Part shown: piece by piece, positions 44,600 through 55,111 of the stretch
Layout of the letters: each line of letters opens with the position of its first letter
How positions within the stretch are numbered: position 1 is the first letter of the stretch
Source: Aquarana catesbeiana
Lineage: Eukaryota > Chordata > Amphibia > Anura > Ranidae
Assembly (NCBI RefSeq): GCF_042186555.1
Contig: NC_133327.1
Coordinates: forward strand, 49,010,939-49,074,938
Reading direction: 5' to 3'
DNA length: 64,000 nucleotides
The notes under the pieces: generated by a model
What the model was told of the DNA's origin: nothing
The model's database searches: none
What the model saw: the letters and a program-made list of their open reading frames with translations, nothing else
Program-made: the position numbers and the translations under genes

Positions 44600-45065
44600 T
44601 TAAAGTGATACTAAGGGTAATTTTTTTTAATAACAAACATTTATACTTACCTGCTCTGTGCAATGGTTTTGCACAGAGCAGCCCCATTCCTCCTCTTCTC
44701 AGGTCCCCCACCGGTGCTCCTTGCACCGCATCGCAAGTAAGAAACTTACTTTGGGGGCAATCGAGTGTGCTAGCTCCGAGCTTTGCTCTGTGTGTCCATA
44801 AGCATGAGCCTTGCTTTGTGTGTCCTGCATCCTTCTCACTGTCTGTGATTGACAACAAGAGAAGGCAGTGGCTCCCGTTACTGTCTGTGAGCCAATGAGA
44901 AGACAGACAGCTGGAATAGCAGCTGCTCTTGTGTACATCACTGAATCAATATTGGGCTCAGGTAAGTATAAGGGGGATGGGGGGGAGCTACATATTGAAG
45001 GTTTTTTACCTTCATATATTAAATGCGTGAAGGTAAAAAACCTTCAGCCTTTAGAACCGCTTTAA
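44600..45065 (+). mobile_element. Family A element, full copy (A2)
   Basis: TTAA at 44600-44603 and 45062-45065. It has TATACTTACCTGCTC at the left, GGGCTCAGGTAAGTATA at the right (outward splice-donor consensus on both strands), a GAGCCAATGAGAAG box and the AGGTAAAAAACCTTC hairpin. Non-coding. Confidence 0.75.
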
Positions 45066-45589
45066 AGCACATAACATAAAGGCTTTGGGAGCAAACAGGT
45101 TTGAAGGACAACCATGCCTTTGGTACAATTGTCCTTTAAGGCAAGTTCTTCACCCTGAAAATAAACATTCCTCCTCTAGAACCCTCCCCCACTCCGCTCC
45201 ATAAAGATCTACCTTTTTTTTTTTGTACAGGTTACACCCCAGTCCCTTCCCCCCATTCTCACCTAGGCAAATGACGTCATTGCTCCTGGTGCCTCCTGGG
45301 AGATGCACGTCACATATTCCAGGAGACATAGTCTTCTTCCATTCACAAAGCAGGGGGGGGGGGACTGTGCCTAGTGGTGCATCATCAGGAGGCGGCGTCC
45401 TGAACCCAGAACAGATGGCAGCATTCTGATGAGGTGGCTGAAGAAAACCACAGCACGGGACCCAAGCAGTGGCAACAGAGCAGTGGATCTCTAACGTCAT
45501 AGAAAGTTCTGGACAGCCGCACTCCAAAAGAATTTGCCTTTATTTAATAAGATGTCATCCAAAATACAGGTGCACAGCAAAGTGGATCA
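45066..45589. other. Unassigned non-coding stretch
   Basis: No gene. 45540-45589 (TTTATTTAATAAGATG...) begins the PLE-type sequence that follows. Confidence 0.3.
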
Positions 45590-45640
45590 AAGCTTACGCG
45601 TTTCGCACTACGAGGAGTGCTTAGTCATAGCTTAGTCAGC
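45590..45640 (-). ncRNA. Hammerhead-like motif, degraded core
   Basis: On the minus strand: AAGCT/AGCTT stem I, GCACT/AGTGC stem II, an intact GAAA box and triplet GTA, in the right order. The first core box reads ATGACTA instead of CUGANGA, so it should be inactive. I include it because both stems are fully paired. Confidence 0.45.
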
Positions 45641-45660
45641 TATGACTAAGCACTCCTCGT
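45610..45660. repeat. Perfect 22-nt palindrome
   Basis: Arms 45610-45631 and 45639-45660 are exact reverse complements around a 7-base loop. The right arm duplicates part of the hammerhead-like motif in inverted form. Confidence 0.95.
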
Positions 45661-45976
45661 AATATTGTTACAGCATTGCCAGCACCTGAGCTTCTAGACT
45701 GGAGGTGATGCTCTTCACTTCAATCTGACCCTCTTGGAGCGGTGATACTTTCTTTCTACTTGGATTCCTAGAGAAGTGGATCTCAACAGGACAATGCTGG
45801 ATCCACTGGGTGGGCAAGTTCCTGAACTGAGGACAACCCAGCATCAGCTATGCAGGGATTAAAAAAAAATAAACAAATGGTAGGGAGGGTGAGGTTCCTC
45901 TTTAATCAGTACCCCCCCCAAGTGCAGCCCATCTTCTCAAATACTCGTCTTTAAGAAAGGGCAAAAGGGGCAGTAT

Positions 45977-46190
45977 CAATACATTCAAGAAAGATAACCA
46001 ATAACAATTATCAGATATAAGGAGTGAATATGTGATAAGTGCCTATGTGTAGACATGGTGGGTGAAATAATTGTGTTCACACACTTCACTCATCACACAA
46101 TTATTTCACCATGTCCACACATAGGCACTCATCACATATTCACTCCTTATATCTGATCATTTTTATTGGTTATCTTTCTTGAATGTATTG
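45977..46190. repeat. Inverted repeat, about 100-bp arms, 18-bp loop
   Basis: 45977-46076 against 46095-46190, near-perfect, ending in CAATACATTC...GAATGTATTG. It lies in the same PLE-type region as the hammerhead-like motifs at 45590 and 46621. Confidence 0.92.
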
Positions 46191-46850
46191 TTTGATCAGG
46201 TTTTCATTATGTTTCATTCTTGTGATTGCATAGGTGTGAGTTCTTTCGTTGTGGGATTTACATCCTTCGCTCTGGTTCCAGTCTCTTGCGGCTTCCCACT
46301 GGTTTCCATCTCCCCACCCTCACACAGCTCCCCGGGGGGAAGCTTAGTGGCATGGTTGGCATGTTATACATTTATCCATCTACTTGTATGGACGTTCGAT
46401 CTTGAAGTTTCTTTTATAAGTTTAGGGTAGTATACCCACCTATATAAATCTTTTGGATACTTCACAAATAGTCTTCTATGCCACGCTAATAGGCCAGGAG
46501 TCTTTCACTAATTGTAAGTTAGACATACTGAAGTCTATATGTAAATGCTTGGCATCCCCCCCCCTTTTTTTTGTTCTACTATTTACTTGTGCTTTTTATC
46601 TCCAGGCCTCTATCTGTGCTTCTCCCGAAGAAGTGAGACTCCTCTCGCGAAACGCGTCGAGACCTAGCACAGCTATCCCAGACTACTGACAGTCATCTTT
46701 ATGACATATCCAGGTCTCATTAGATGAATGTAAAATTTACCAATATGTTGACATTTAATATATTTTCTTTTTTCTGTATTACATGTTGTTTTTAAATGTA
46801 TGTTAAATAAATTATTTATACATGTTATTTGAGGTGTGCTCTTTAAAAGT
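46191..46850 (+). repeat. Penelope-type non-coding segment
   Basis: Sequence after the long inverted repeat, containing the hammerhead-like motif at 46621 and then AT-rich DNA with TGTTAAATAAATTATTT (about 46800). No protein motif. Confidence 0.45.
46621..46662 (+). ncRNA. Hammerhead ribozyme-like motif (best paired)
   Basis: Stem I TCTC (46621-46624) pairs with GAGA (46659-46662). Stem II GTGAG (46633-46637) pairs with CTCGC (46644-46648), one G-U. GAAA (46649-46652), then CGC and the triplet GTC (46656-46658), giving the minimal two-pair stem III typical of Penelope hammerheads. The first core box is CCGAAGA, one base from CUGANGA. That single change probably inactivates it. Confidence 0.65.
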
Positions 46851-46978
46851 CCCATGGGCAATTTAGTTTTTTGTTGTTTGCATACAATTGAGGACTGAGT
46901 ATCACCTCCACCCATCTCATACCAGCTCTACTCTCTCTGTAGTGATATTTTATGTAATATTTGACCTGTGGGTATCTA

Positions 46979-47268
46979 TGGGGTTGATTTACTAAAAGGC
47001 AAATAGACTGTTCACTTTGCAAGTGCAGTTGCACTTTACAAGGGAATTTGCTTCAGAGCTTAATAAAGGAGGAGAACCTCTGCTGACTTCAATCATCCAA
47101 TCATGTGCAAGCAAAAATGCTGTTTTTTTTTCCTTGCATGTGATTGGGTATTTTTTGCAGAGTGCAACTCGTGCAACTCATTTACTAAGCTCTGGAGCAA
47201 ATTCCCTTGCAGCATGCAACTGCACTTGCAAAGTGAACAGTCTATTTGCCCTCAGTATATCAACCCCA
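46979..47268. mobile_element. Family N MITE, copy 1
   Basis: Ends TGGGGTTGATTTACTAAAAG and ...ATATCAACCCCA. Inside it has GTGCAGTTGCACTT, CCAATCATGTGCAAGC and GCATGTGATTGGG, as in the copy at 49323. Non-coding foldback. Confidence 0.7.
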
Positions 47269-47724
47269 ATTTCTATTTATTCTATTTATAAATATTTCAT
47301 AACTCATTTTTATGCATGCCTCAGGAGGGTGATTTACATGGGAGGTAGCCTTGCTTGTGTGTTGAAGACCTGAGTGTTGGTCCTTTATTTGTTTCTTGCC
47401 TTCTGGGATCTCTTTTCTGTCCCCATGGACTGTGGCTCGCTTTTAACAGTCAATAGATCAGTCATTTTTTTTTGTTTATCCAACGTTTTGAACCAGAATG
47501 GCCTGGTTCCCTCATCCACACACTTGAAGTGGATGGAAGAATCTTCCCCACTGAGTCATTGTATTCTAACAGCAGGGAAACTACACCGGTCAGAAAACAC
47601 TGATCAGCGCTGCTGGCAATAGCCTATGGCCCTGATCAAGCAGAAAAATACTGACAGGCTGATTGTACCGAAGTCGATTAACAGATCCACTTCTGTACAA
47701 CCAGCCTGCGTGTTTTTTTTTTTT
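47269..47724. other. Unassigned non-coding stretch
   Basis: No gene or element recognised. Confidence 0.3.
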
Positions 47725-48179
47725 TTAAGTCAGCAGCTACAAATACTGCAGCTGCTGACTTTCAAAATATGGACACTTACCTGTCCAGGGCACCTGCGAT
47801 GTCCGCACCCAAAGCTGATCTATCCCTGGGCTGTCAGGTGCTGCCGCCACCATCCTCGGTAAGGGAATCAGGAAGTGAAGCCTTGCGGCTTCACCTCCTG
47901 GTTCCCTACTGCGCGTGAGCAACTCATGCTGCGTTATCCCATTGGTCCCTGCTGTTTTCTGGGACCCGTGTGTCTCCCAGAATACAGCGGGGGGGGGGGG
48001 ACGGGAAGTGGAGTAGATACCCGCGGGTGGCTCGGGTATCTATGCTCGGAAGTGGGAGCAAAATACCTGTATTAGATAGGTATATGCATCCCTCTCCCCC
48101 CTGAAAGGTGCCAAATGTGACACTGGAAGGGGGAACCGGAAAAGCGGAAGTTCCATTTTTGTGTGGAACTCCGCTTTAA
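47725..48179 (-). mobile_element. Family H element, full copy
   Basis: TTAA 47725-47728 to TTAA 48176-48179, ending GTGTGGAACTCCGCTTTAA. AAGTCAGCAGCTAC...GTAGCTGCTGACTT-type hairpin near the left end and an outward donor consensus (ACTTACCTG) at about 47776, as in the copy at 34763. It shares its right TTAA with the next family A element. Confidence 0.75.
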
Positions 48180-48677
48180 AGTGACTGTAAAGCTTCAAGT
48201 TTTTTGTTTTTTTTTTAAATAACAAACATGTCATACTTACCTCCACTGTGTAGTTCGTTTTGCACAGAGTGGCCCCGATCCTCCTCTTCTGGGGTCCCCC
48301 GACGGCGCTGGTTGCTCCTCCCAACAGCGTATAAACCCCTAGGTGAAGCGCTCTCCCGGGCGGGTTACCTTGCGGGCACGCTCCCGAGTCAAGCATTTGC
48401 GTCCATAGATGCAGAATGCCGGACTCAGCCCCGCCCCCCCGTTGCCACGTCATTGGATTTGATTGACAGCAGCGGGAGTCAATGTCTGCGCTGCTATCAA
48501 TCTATCCAATCAAGAGCCGAGAACCCCGGGCAGAGGAGGAGCACATCTCCGCCGTGGGAAATTCCAGGGCTCAGGTAAGTAAAACGGGGGGGGGGGGGGC
48601 TGGGGGGCCAGTCACTGCCACCTTAATGCATAGGATGCATTAAGGTGAAAAAACACGGGAGTTTACAACCCCTTTAA
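48176..48677 (+). mobile_element. Family A element, full copy (A3)
   Basis: TTAAAGTGACTGTAAAG at the left, ...GTTTACAACCCCTTTAA at the right. It contains ATACTTACCTCC (left), GGGCTCAGGTAAGTA (right), CCAAT-type boxes (GCACATT excluded) and the ATGCATAGGATGCAT hairpin. Non-coding. Confidence 0.75.
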
Positions 48678-49322
48678 GGGTGTAAGGCCAGTGTTTGTGT
48701 TTTTTTTCTTCATGATTCCAAAAAAGAACGGGACCTCTTCATTGCAGGGGCGTAGATAAGGGGGGGTCAGAGCATCCTTCCAAAATGCCCGGTCAGGGTC
48801 CCCGCTGCTATGCCTCAGCAACAGCACAGTACACCCAGTCAGAGGTCACGGAGTGATCTGTCAGCTACATGGCTACCAATATGGTGGTACAGCAGCCAGC
48901 CCCCCCCCGTACAATGCCCAAGCCTCATCAGTTTAACCACTTCAGCTCTGACAGATTTACCACCCTTCATGACCAGACCATTTTTTTTTTTTTTGCGATA
49001 CAGCATTGCATTACTTGAACTGACAATTGCTCTATTATTTTGTCCTTTTTTTCCCAACAATTAGAGCTTTCTTTTGGTGGTATTTGATCACCTCTGTGTC
49101 TTTTATTTTTTATGCTATAAACAAAAAACGTCCGACAATTTTGGAAATTAAAAAACAATATTTTTTACTTTCTGTTATAAAACACATCCCATAAAAAAAA
49201 AATCTAAAAAAATTGGATTTCTTCATCAATTTAGGCCAATATGTATTCTTCTATATATTTTTGGTAAAAAAAAAAAAAAAATCCCAATAAGCATATATAG
49301 ATTGATTTGCTAAAAAGTTATA

Positions 49323-49613
49323 GGGGTTGATTTACTAAAGACAAATAGACTGTGCACTTTGCAAAGTGCAGTTGCACACTGCAGGAGCGGTTGCTCAAAA
49401 GTTTAGTAAATGAGGGAGAGCTCTGCTGACTTCCATCATCCAATCACGTGCAAGCAAAAATGCTGTTTTTTACATTTTACTTGCATGTGATTGGGTATTC
49501 TTCGCAAAGCGAAGCTTTACCTCATTTACTAAGCTCTGGAGCAACTGCACTTGCAGAGTGCACTTGCACTTTGCAAAGTGCACATTCTATTTGCCTTTAG
49601 TAAATCAACCTCA
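49323..49613. mobile_element. Family N MITE nested in B3
   Basis: GGGGTTGATTTACTAAAG ... CTTTAGTAAATCAACCTCA, flanked by TA (49321-49322 and 49614-49615). Joining the flanks gives AAAGTTATAGCGTC, the normal family B sequence. A TA duplication points to Tc1/mariner-type mobilisation. Confidence 0.82.
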
Positions 49614-50125
49614 TAGCGTCTACAAATTATGGGATAAATTTATGGAGTATTTATTTATTTTATTTACTAGTAATGGCAGCGATCAACGATTTATAGCGGG
49701 ACTTCGATATTGCGGCAGACAACTTGGACACTAACTGACACTTTTTTGGGAACCAGTGATACTAATACAATGATCAGTGCTAAAAATATGCACTGTCACT
49801 GTACTAATGACACTGGCTGGGAAAGAGTTAAAATCAGAGACAATCAAAGGGTTAACTGTTTGCCTATCTGGTGTCTAAATGTAGTGGGGGAGGTGCTTGT
49901 ACTAGGGGAAGGCATAGATCCGTGTCCCTGCTTTTGCAGAGACACAGGATCCATGTCTTCCTTACTGACAGAACAGCGATCAGCTTGTGTCCTGAACGAT
50001 CAGCGGGTGCTGGTGGACATCGGGTCCGCGGGACCCGCTAATCATCTTTTGCTATGTAGAATCACAGTGGAAGCGAGCACCAGGTAGCACGCGCTCGCGC
50101 CCGATACCCAGAAATGCAGAATCAA

Positions 50126-50126
<1 letters not shown>

Positions 50127-50161
<35 letters not shown>
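50127..50161. repeat. (TA)n microsatellite in B3
   Basis: About 34 bp of TA dinucleotides. Confidence 0.95.
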
Positions 50162-50162
<1 letters not shown>

Positions 50163-50229
50163 TGATCCTGTGCAGTGTGGGCCGCCCTGTAGCAGTAAAA
50201 CTGCTATAGGGTGGTTGGCAAGTGGTTAA

Positions 50230-50838
50230 TAAGGGCATCCCCCCCCCAGAGGTATGAAATTCGCTAGCTCTGGGCACCTACCCATTGGAAAGGCTATGTT
50301 GGCGCCAGGCACGGATGCACTGCAGGTATCTCTGAATAGAGGAGAAAGGTATGTATCTGAGCAGCTGTGGGAGTAGGGGGATTGATTTAAGGCTTGTTCA
50401 TGCTATGAGCGGTGACTGATATTTTTCTGCACTAGATAAACACAGGTCAATGCTACAGCACATAGAAAACAATTGTTTTCTATGTGCCCCATTTACACCA
50501 CAACACTGGTGTGCGGCACAGTGCAGCATGGAGAAATGCAGTGTACCGGAAAGCACCGCATGTCACTGCACCGCAACACAACGCATCACACTGCTGTGCA
50601 GAGAAATGAATGTGGTGTCACTTAATGGATTTCTGGCAGGGTCAACAGTTTTTTTTTTTTTTTTTTCATTTATTACATTGATATAAATATTTTAAAGACC
50701 AAAGGAAGCAAATAAGAGAAGTTCACTATTAGGGCTTACAAGAACTTCAGCTTGCTATTAAAATCAGTAAGATTGCATTCGCCACCCCTTTCTATGTAAG
50801 CTTTCGTGCCTACATATATGCATTATCACTATATATTA
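50230..50838. other. Unassigned non-coding stretch
   Basis: No gene. A T-run lies at 50650-50666. Confidence 0.3.
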
Positions 50839-50883
50839 CACTATATTACCAAAAGTATTGGGACACCTGCCTTTACATGAACT

Positions 50884-52116
50884 TTAACCACTTCAATACC
50901 GGGCACTTAGACACCTTCCTGCCCAGACCAATTTTCAGCTTTCAGCGCTGTCGCAGTTTGAATGACAATTGCGCAGTCATGCTACACTGTGCCCAAACTA
51001 AATTTTTATCATTTTGTTCCCACAAATAGAGCTTTCTTTTGGTGGTATTTGATCACCTCTGCGGTTTTTATTTTTTGCTAAACAAATAAAAAAAGACCGA
51101 AAATTTTGAAAAAAATAAAAGTTTTGCTTTTGTTTCTGTTAAAAAAAATTGTAAATAAGTACGTTTTCTCTTTCACTGACAGGCACTGATAAGGCGGCAC
51201 TGACAGGCACTGATAAGGTGGCACTGATGAGGTGGCACCAATGAGCGGGCACTGACGATGGGCACTGATATGCGGCACTGATGGGCACTGGTAGGTGGCA
51301 CTGATGGGTGGCACTCATATGCAGCACTGATGGGCATTGATAGGCGGCACTGATGGGCACTGATGGGTGGCACTGGGTGGCACTGGTTGGCACTGATGGG
51401 CACTGATAGGCGACACTGATGGGCAATGAAAGGCGGCACTGCTGAGCACTGCTGGGCACTGATAGGGTGGCGCTGATAGGCGGCACTGCTGGGCACTGAT
51501 GGGCACTGATAGGTGGCACTGCTGGGCACTGATACGTGGCAGTGATGGGCACTGATACGTGGCACTGATGGGCACTGATATGCAGCACTTATATGAGGCA
51601 CTGATGGACATCCCTGGTGGCACTGGCAGTGGTAGGCATTACAGTGGGCACTGACTGTCAGCTGCCTGGGCACAGATTGGCAGCTGCCTGGACACACAGT
51701 GGCATTTCCCTGGTGGTCTAGGGGCATACCTGGTGCTCCAGTGTGGATCGCTTCCCTGGTGGTCCTGGGCGGGATCCGAGGGGGGCTGTGCTGATAAACA
51801 ATCAGCACAGACCCCCCCTGTCAGGAGAGGAGCCGATTGGCTCTCCTCTACTCGCGTCTGTCAGATGCGAGTGAGAAAAAGCCGATCACCGGCTCTTTCT
51901 ATTTACATCGTGATCAGCCGTGATTGGACACGGCTGATCATGTGGTAAAGAGTCTCCATAGGAGACTGACACCCCGCAGCAACAATCGCCGCGATGCGCG
52001 CCCCCGGGGGCGCGCAGCGGCTCGATATTCCTGATCACGTCATATGACGTCCGATCAGGAATATCAAACCACTTTGCCGCCGTCATTCTGTAATAGGGCG
52101 GCCGGCAAGTGGTTAA
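50884..52116 (+). mobile_element. Family B element with minisatellite (B4), TTAA insertion
   Basis: TTAA 50884-50887 then CCACTTCAATACCGGGCACT; right end GCCGGCAAGTGG then TTAA 52113-52116. The host T5 reads ...GAACTTTAATGACATCCC when B4 is removed, so TTAA is the duplicated target. Contents: ACAAATAGAGCTTTCTTTTG, the minisatellite, CACGCCC-like GC-rich hairpins (GCGCGCCCCCGGGGGCGCGC near 52000). Non-coding. Confidence 0.85.
51172..51650. repeat. 12-bp minisatellite GGCACTGATGGG (in B4)
   Basis: Same unit and same internal position as in B2 and B6. It produces overlapping minus-strand frames (51078-51808). Confidence 0.9.
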
Positions 52117-52440
52117 TGACATCCCAATCTTAGTCCGTAGGGTTCAATATTGAGTTGGCCCACCCGTTGCAGCTATAACAGCTTCAACTCTTCTGGGAAG
52201 GCTGTCCACAAGGTATAGGAGGGTGTCTATGGGAATGTTTGACCATTCTTCCAGAAGTGCATATGTGAGGTCAGGCACTGATGTTGGACGAGAAGGCCTG
52301 GCTCGCAGTCTCCACTCTAATTCATCCCAAAGGTGAGGACTCTGTGCAGGCTAGTCAAGTTCCTCCACCAGAAACTCGCCTTGCTCATCCATGTCTTTAT
52401 GGACCTTGCTGTGTAGACTATTTTTTGGGGTTTTATTTTG

Positions 52441-52559
52441 CAGGCATCATTCATCGTTATTAAGAATTGACTTTTTTTTTATTAAAGAAATGTGCGGTGT
52501 GTTTATTTACTGTTATTGTTGTTATTTTTTTAATTTTATTTATTTTTATGTTATTATTT
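52441..52559. other. AT-rich spacer
   Basis: T-rich low-complexity DNA with no feature. Confidence 0.4.
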
Positions 52560-52915
52560 TTTGTGTGTGAATGAGTAGACTACTATCTACTCTTTATTTA
52601 TTCACATGTAAGGGGGCCGTGTATGGGTCCCCCTTATTTTTATACTGATAAGTAGGGCCAGGACAAGGGGTGGGCAGGAGGGAAAGCTGCTCTGGGCACA
52701 GCGGAGCAAGGAGGTAGAGAATGGACACAGGGCAGTAAACCCATTCTGCGGAATGCATTAACAGTAGAGAGGGGGTGCAGTTCTGAATTCTTGCCCTGGG
52801 TGCTATATAAACTCGTCCTGCTGATAAACACCCCACCCACAGACCTGCACAACTATCGGGCTAGGAATGTGAGGAAGAGACCCTTTTCCTCTTTAACATG
52901 ATAATTGAGGATTTG
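52560..52915. repeat. Diverged arm of the D-type palindrome
   Basis: TTCACATGTAAGGGGGCCGTGTA, CTGCTGATAAACACCCCACCC and GGAAGAGACCCTTTTCCTC follow the order of the D1 right arm (TTCACATAGGGTG..., GATAAGCCCCCCGCCC, GGAAGAGGCCCTTGTCCTC). A much older copy. Confidence 0.5.
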
Positions 52916-53400
52916 TTAAAGCATTTGCTACCCCCAACACTTCATATTCCTGATATGTGCCTGCTGTACCATGTACTTGCATGAGAAAGTCTCCTGTTCT
53001 CTTTGTATTGCTTCCTTTATGTGAAATCCCTGGTGTGTCTGTCAGTCCCTCTGCTTTCCCATTAAAACCTGACCACACTGAGCAGCAGAAGCACACCGTG
53101 GTCGGTTCTCTAGCTATGCTCGGAACTCAGGGTACTCTCCTCCAATGATGACATGCCCCCAATTCACAGACATTCACTGGGAAGATCAGTGTGCTGCTGA
53201 TCCCCCCCCCCCCCCCCCCCCAGCTCTTATGCAGCTGAGAACAGAGGGAATGTGATTACTTATAAAAAGGGGAAAAGGGTATTTATGTTTTTTTTTTTTT
53301 TTATATATACAAAAATGTTTTGCCTTTCATTTCTATTTTAAACTGAATGGGTTGTTTTACAAGGTGATCATTTACAAACACTTTGATGAATGCAACGCAT
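52916..53400 (+). repeat. Family F repeat, copy 3 (longest)
   Basis: TTAAAGCATTTGCTACCCCC, GTACCATGTACTTGCATGAG and CTCTAGCTATGCTCGG. It continues past the point where copy 2 is cut, through a C-run (53200-53220) to GCAGCTGAGAACAGAGGGAA and TTTTGCCTTTCATTTC. It shows that the segments at 33118 and 19550/34396 are halves of one repeat. Confidence 0.7.
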
Positions 53401-53753
53401 TCTGATTGGATGAGGAGTATGACATCACCACCCTACCTATCCACCTTGTCCAATCGGCAAACACTTTGCATTCATTCGGAAATGCAAAGCAATCTCTGAA
53501 TGGGATCTGTGCTGAGCAGCCAACCTCCTGTGTTCAGAATGCAGCAGGGGGGCAAGGCACCCGAAGCTAGCAGAAATCTTTGTAGTATATGCATAGTTAT
53601 ATTGGTCCAAGCTGGAAACATTTTAAAAATGGCATAGCCAATGGCAGAGGGCACGCACTGATGTGAATGTACAATATATATATGTAGAGCTCTGTGTAAA
53701 TTGATGGCTCAATATAAGTACTGTAATAAATTAATAAATATCTGGATTCTTGT
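53401..53753. other. Unassigned non-coding stretch
   Basis: No gene or element recognised. Confidence 0.3.
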
Positions 53754-55111
53754 TTAAATGCTTGCCAACCTCCTCACGCTGATATACTGCTGCAGGGTGG
53801 CCGCTCTGCGCTGGATCACATATCTGATTCATGATCAGTGCTTCCGGGTAGGGGGCACATGCCTGTGCTGTGATTTATTACAGCACGAGCCAATCAGTGG
53901 GTCCCCGGCCAATTATTGATCGCTGGGACCCCCTGATTGGCTCTGTCATTCAGGGAAGGGAGCTCTGTGTTGTGAACAACACAGAGCTCTGAACACTGAC
54001 AGGCGATCTTGCTGTTTTTTTTTTTATTTCCTGCAAATCAGGGAAAAAAGCAGCAAGATCTCTTAGGAAAAGCAGCATATAACAAACACAGTAAACATTG
54101 CTAGACACACATTTAATCCCTTGATCTCCCTTAGATGTTAACCAGCCAGTGTCCTTGGTACAGTGACAGTGCATAGTATTAGCACTGATCATTGTAATAG
54201 TGTCACTATTGATGTCAGCGTTAGTCAGTTACTCTGCCCCCCAGCCAGCACCAGCTAGTGTCAGATTGCCCACCACACTATCACAGTCCCACTATAAGTC
54301 GCTGATCACTAGCATATAATTTTTTTTTTTCCAGTATCTATACCAGATGCTATAACTTTTACGCAAACCAAATAATACACCTTTATTGGGATTTTTGTTA
54401 CCAAAGACGTGTGGCAGAATACATTTTGGCATAAATTCATGAACAAAATAAGATTTTTTACATTTTTTAGGGCTAGTTCACGCCACATGCAGTCCAGTGC
54501 GTTTTTTTTCTGCATCAAAAACGCATAGAAAGTAGGCTATATGGTTTTCAATGGCATAGTTCACACCGGTGCTTGCAGTTCCAGTGCGTTCCAGTTCCAG
54601 AAAAAAAAGTAGAACCTGCACTGGACTGTACTGGAATGCTGTAAAAAGCATCAAAAACTGACGGGATCGCACCTAAACGCACCTAAACGCACCAAAAATG
54701 CACTGGAACACCCATGTTCTTATTTAAGGTTAAGAGGAAAAAAAAGGGGGGGGATGCACTGGACTGCATAAATGCATCAAAACCGCACTGGAACGTATCA
54801 AAAACACACATGCAAAAAAGCATCTGGAGCACATCCAGACTGCGTTTCTATGGTGTGAACTGGCCCTTATTGGATATGTTTTATAGCAGAAAATATTGTT
54901 TTTTTCCCTCTTTTTTTTTAAATAAAAAATACCCCAGTGGTGGTTAAATACCTCGAAAAGAAAACTATTTGCATGAAAAAAATTATATCAATTTTATTTA
55001 GGTACAGCATTGTATGACTGTGTAATTGCCAGTTAAAGTGGCTCAGTGTCGAATAGCAAAAAGTACTCTGCTCAGGAAGGGGGTAAAGTCTTCTGGAGGT
55101 CGAGTGGTTAA
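53754..55111 (-). mobile_element. Family B element, interrupted by C (B5)
   Basis: TTAA at 53754-53757 with ATGCTTGCCAACC, and GGTCGAGTGGTTAA at 55111. Hairpins AGCTCTGTGTTG/CAACACAGAGCT (about 53960) and GATCTTGCTG/CAGCAAGATC (about 54005-54060). It is interrupted by a TTA-duplicating MITE at 54470-54866. Non-coding. Confidence 0.78.
54470..54866. mobile_element. C: Harbinger-like MITE nested in B5
   Basis: GGGCTAGTTCACGCC and the reverse of GGGCCAGTTCACACC as ends, flanked by TTA (54467-54469 and 54867-54869). The inside repeats ACTGGACTG and GCATCAAAA(A/C). Joining the flanks restores B sequence ...TTTTATTGGATATGTT. Confidence 0.82.

Larger units (their letters stand above)
48933..50229 (+). 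mobile_element. Family B element, interrupted by N (B3)
   Basis: TTAACCACTTCAGC at 48933, ...GGTTGGCAAGTGGTTAA ending at 50229. Inside are the usual ACTGACAATTG and GGTGGTATTTGATCACC blocks, then the family N insertion 49323-49613, then GCGATCAACG and GACACTGGCTGGG blocks, a TGTCCCTGC...GAGACACAGGAT hairpin and a (TA)n tract. No coding capacity. Confidence 0.82.
50839..52440. mobile_element. Tc1-type DNA transposon T5, truncated, with a B insertion
   Basis: Begins CACTATATTACCAAAAGTAT TGGGACACCTGCC, a terminus of a transposon family widespread in fish and frogs. It is interrupted by family B (50884-52116). It continues ATCCCAATCTTAGTCCGTAG, TGAGTTGGCCCACCC, CCATTCTTCCAGAAG and TTCATCCCAAAGG to about 52430. 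The rest, including the transposase core, is missing. Assignment rests on my memory of the consensus. Confidence 0.7.

Noticed and set aside
52000..52020. GC-rich 20-bp dyad as a regulatory site
   Set aside because: It lies inside family B4 as part of the element's right-hand hairpins.
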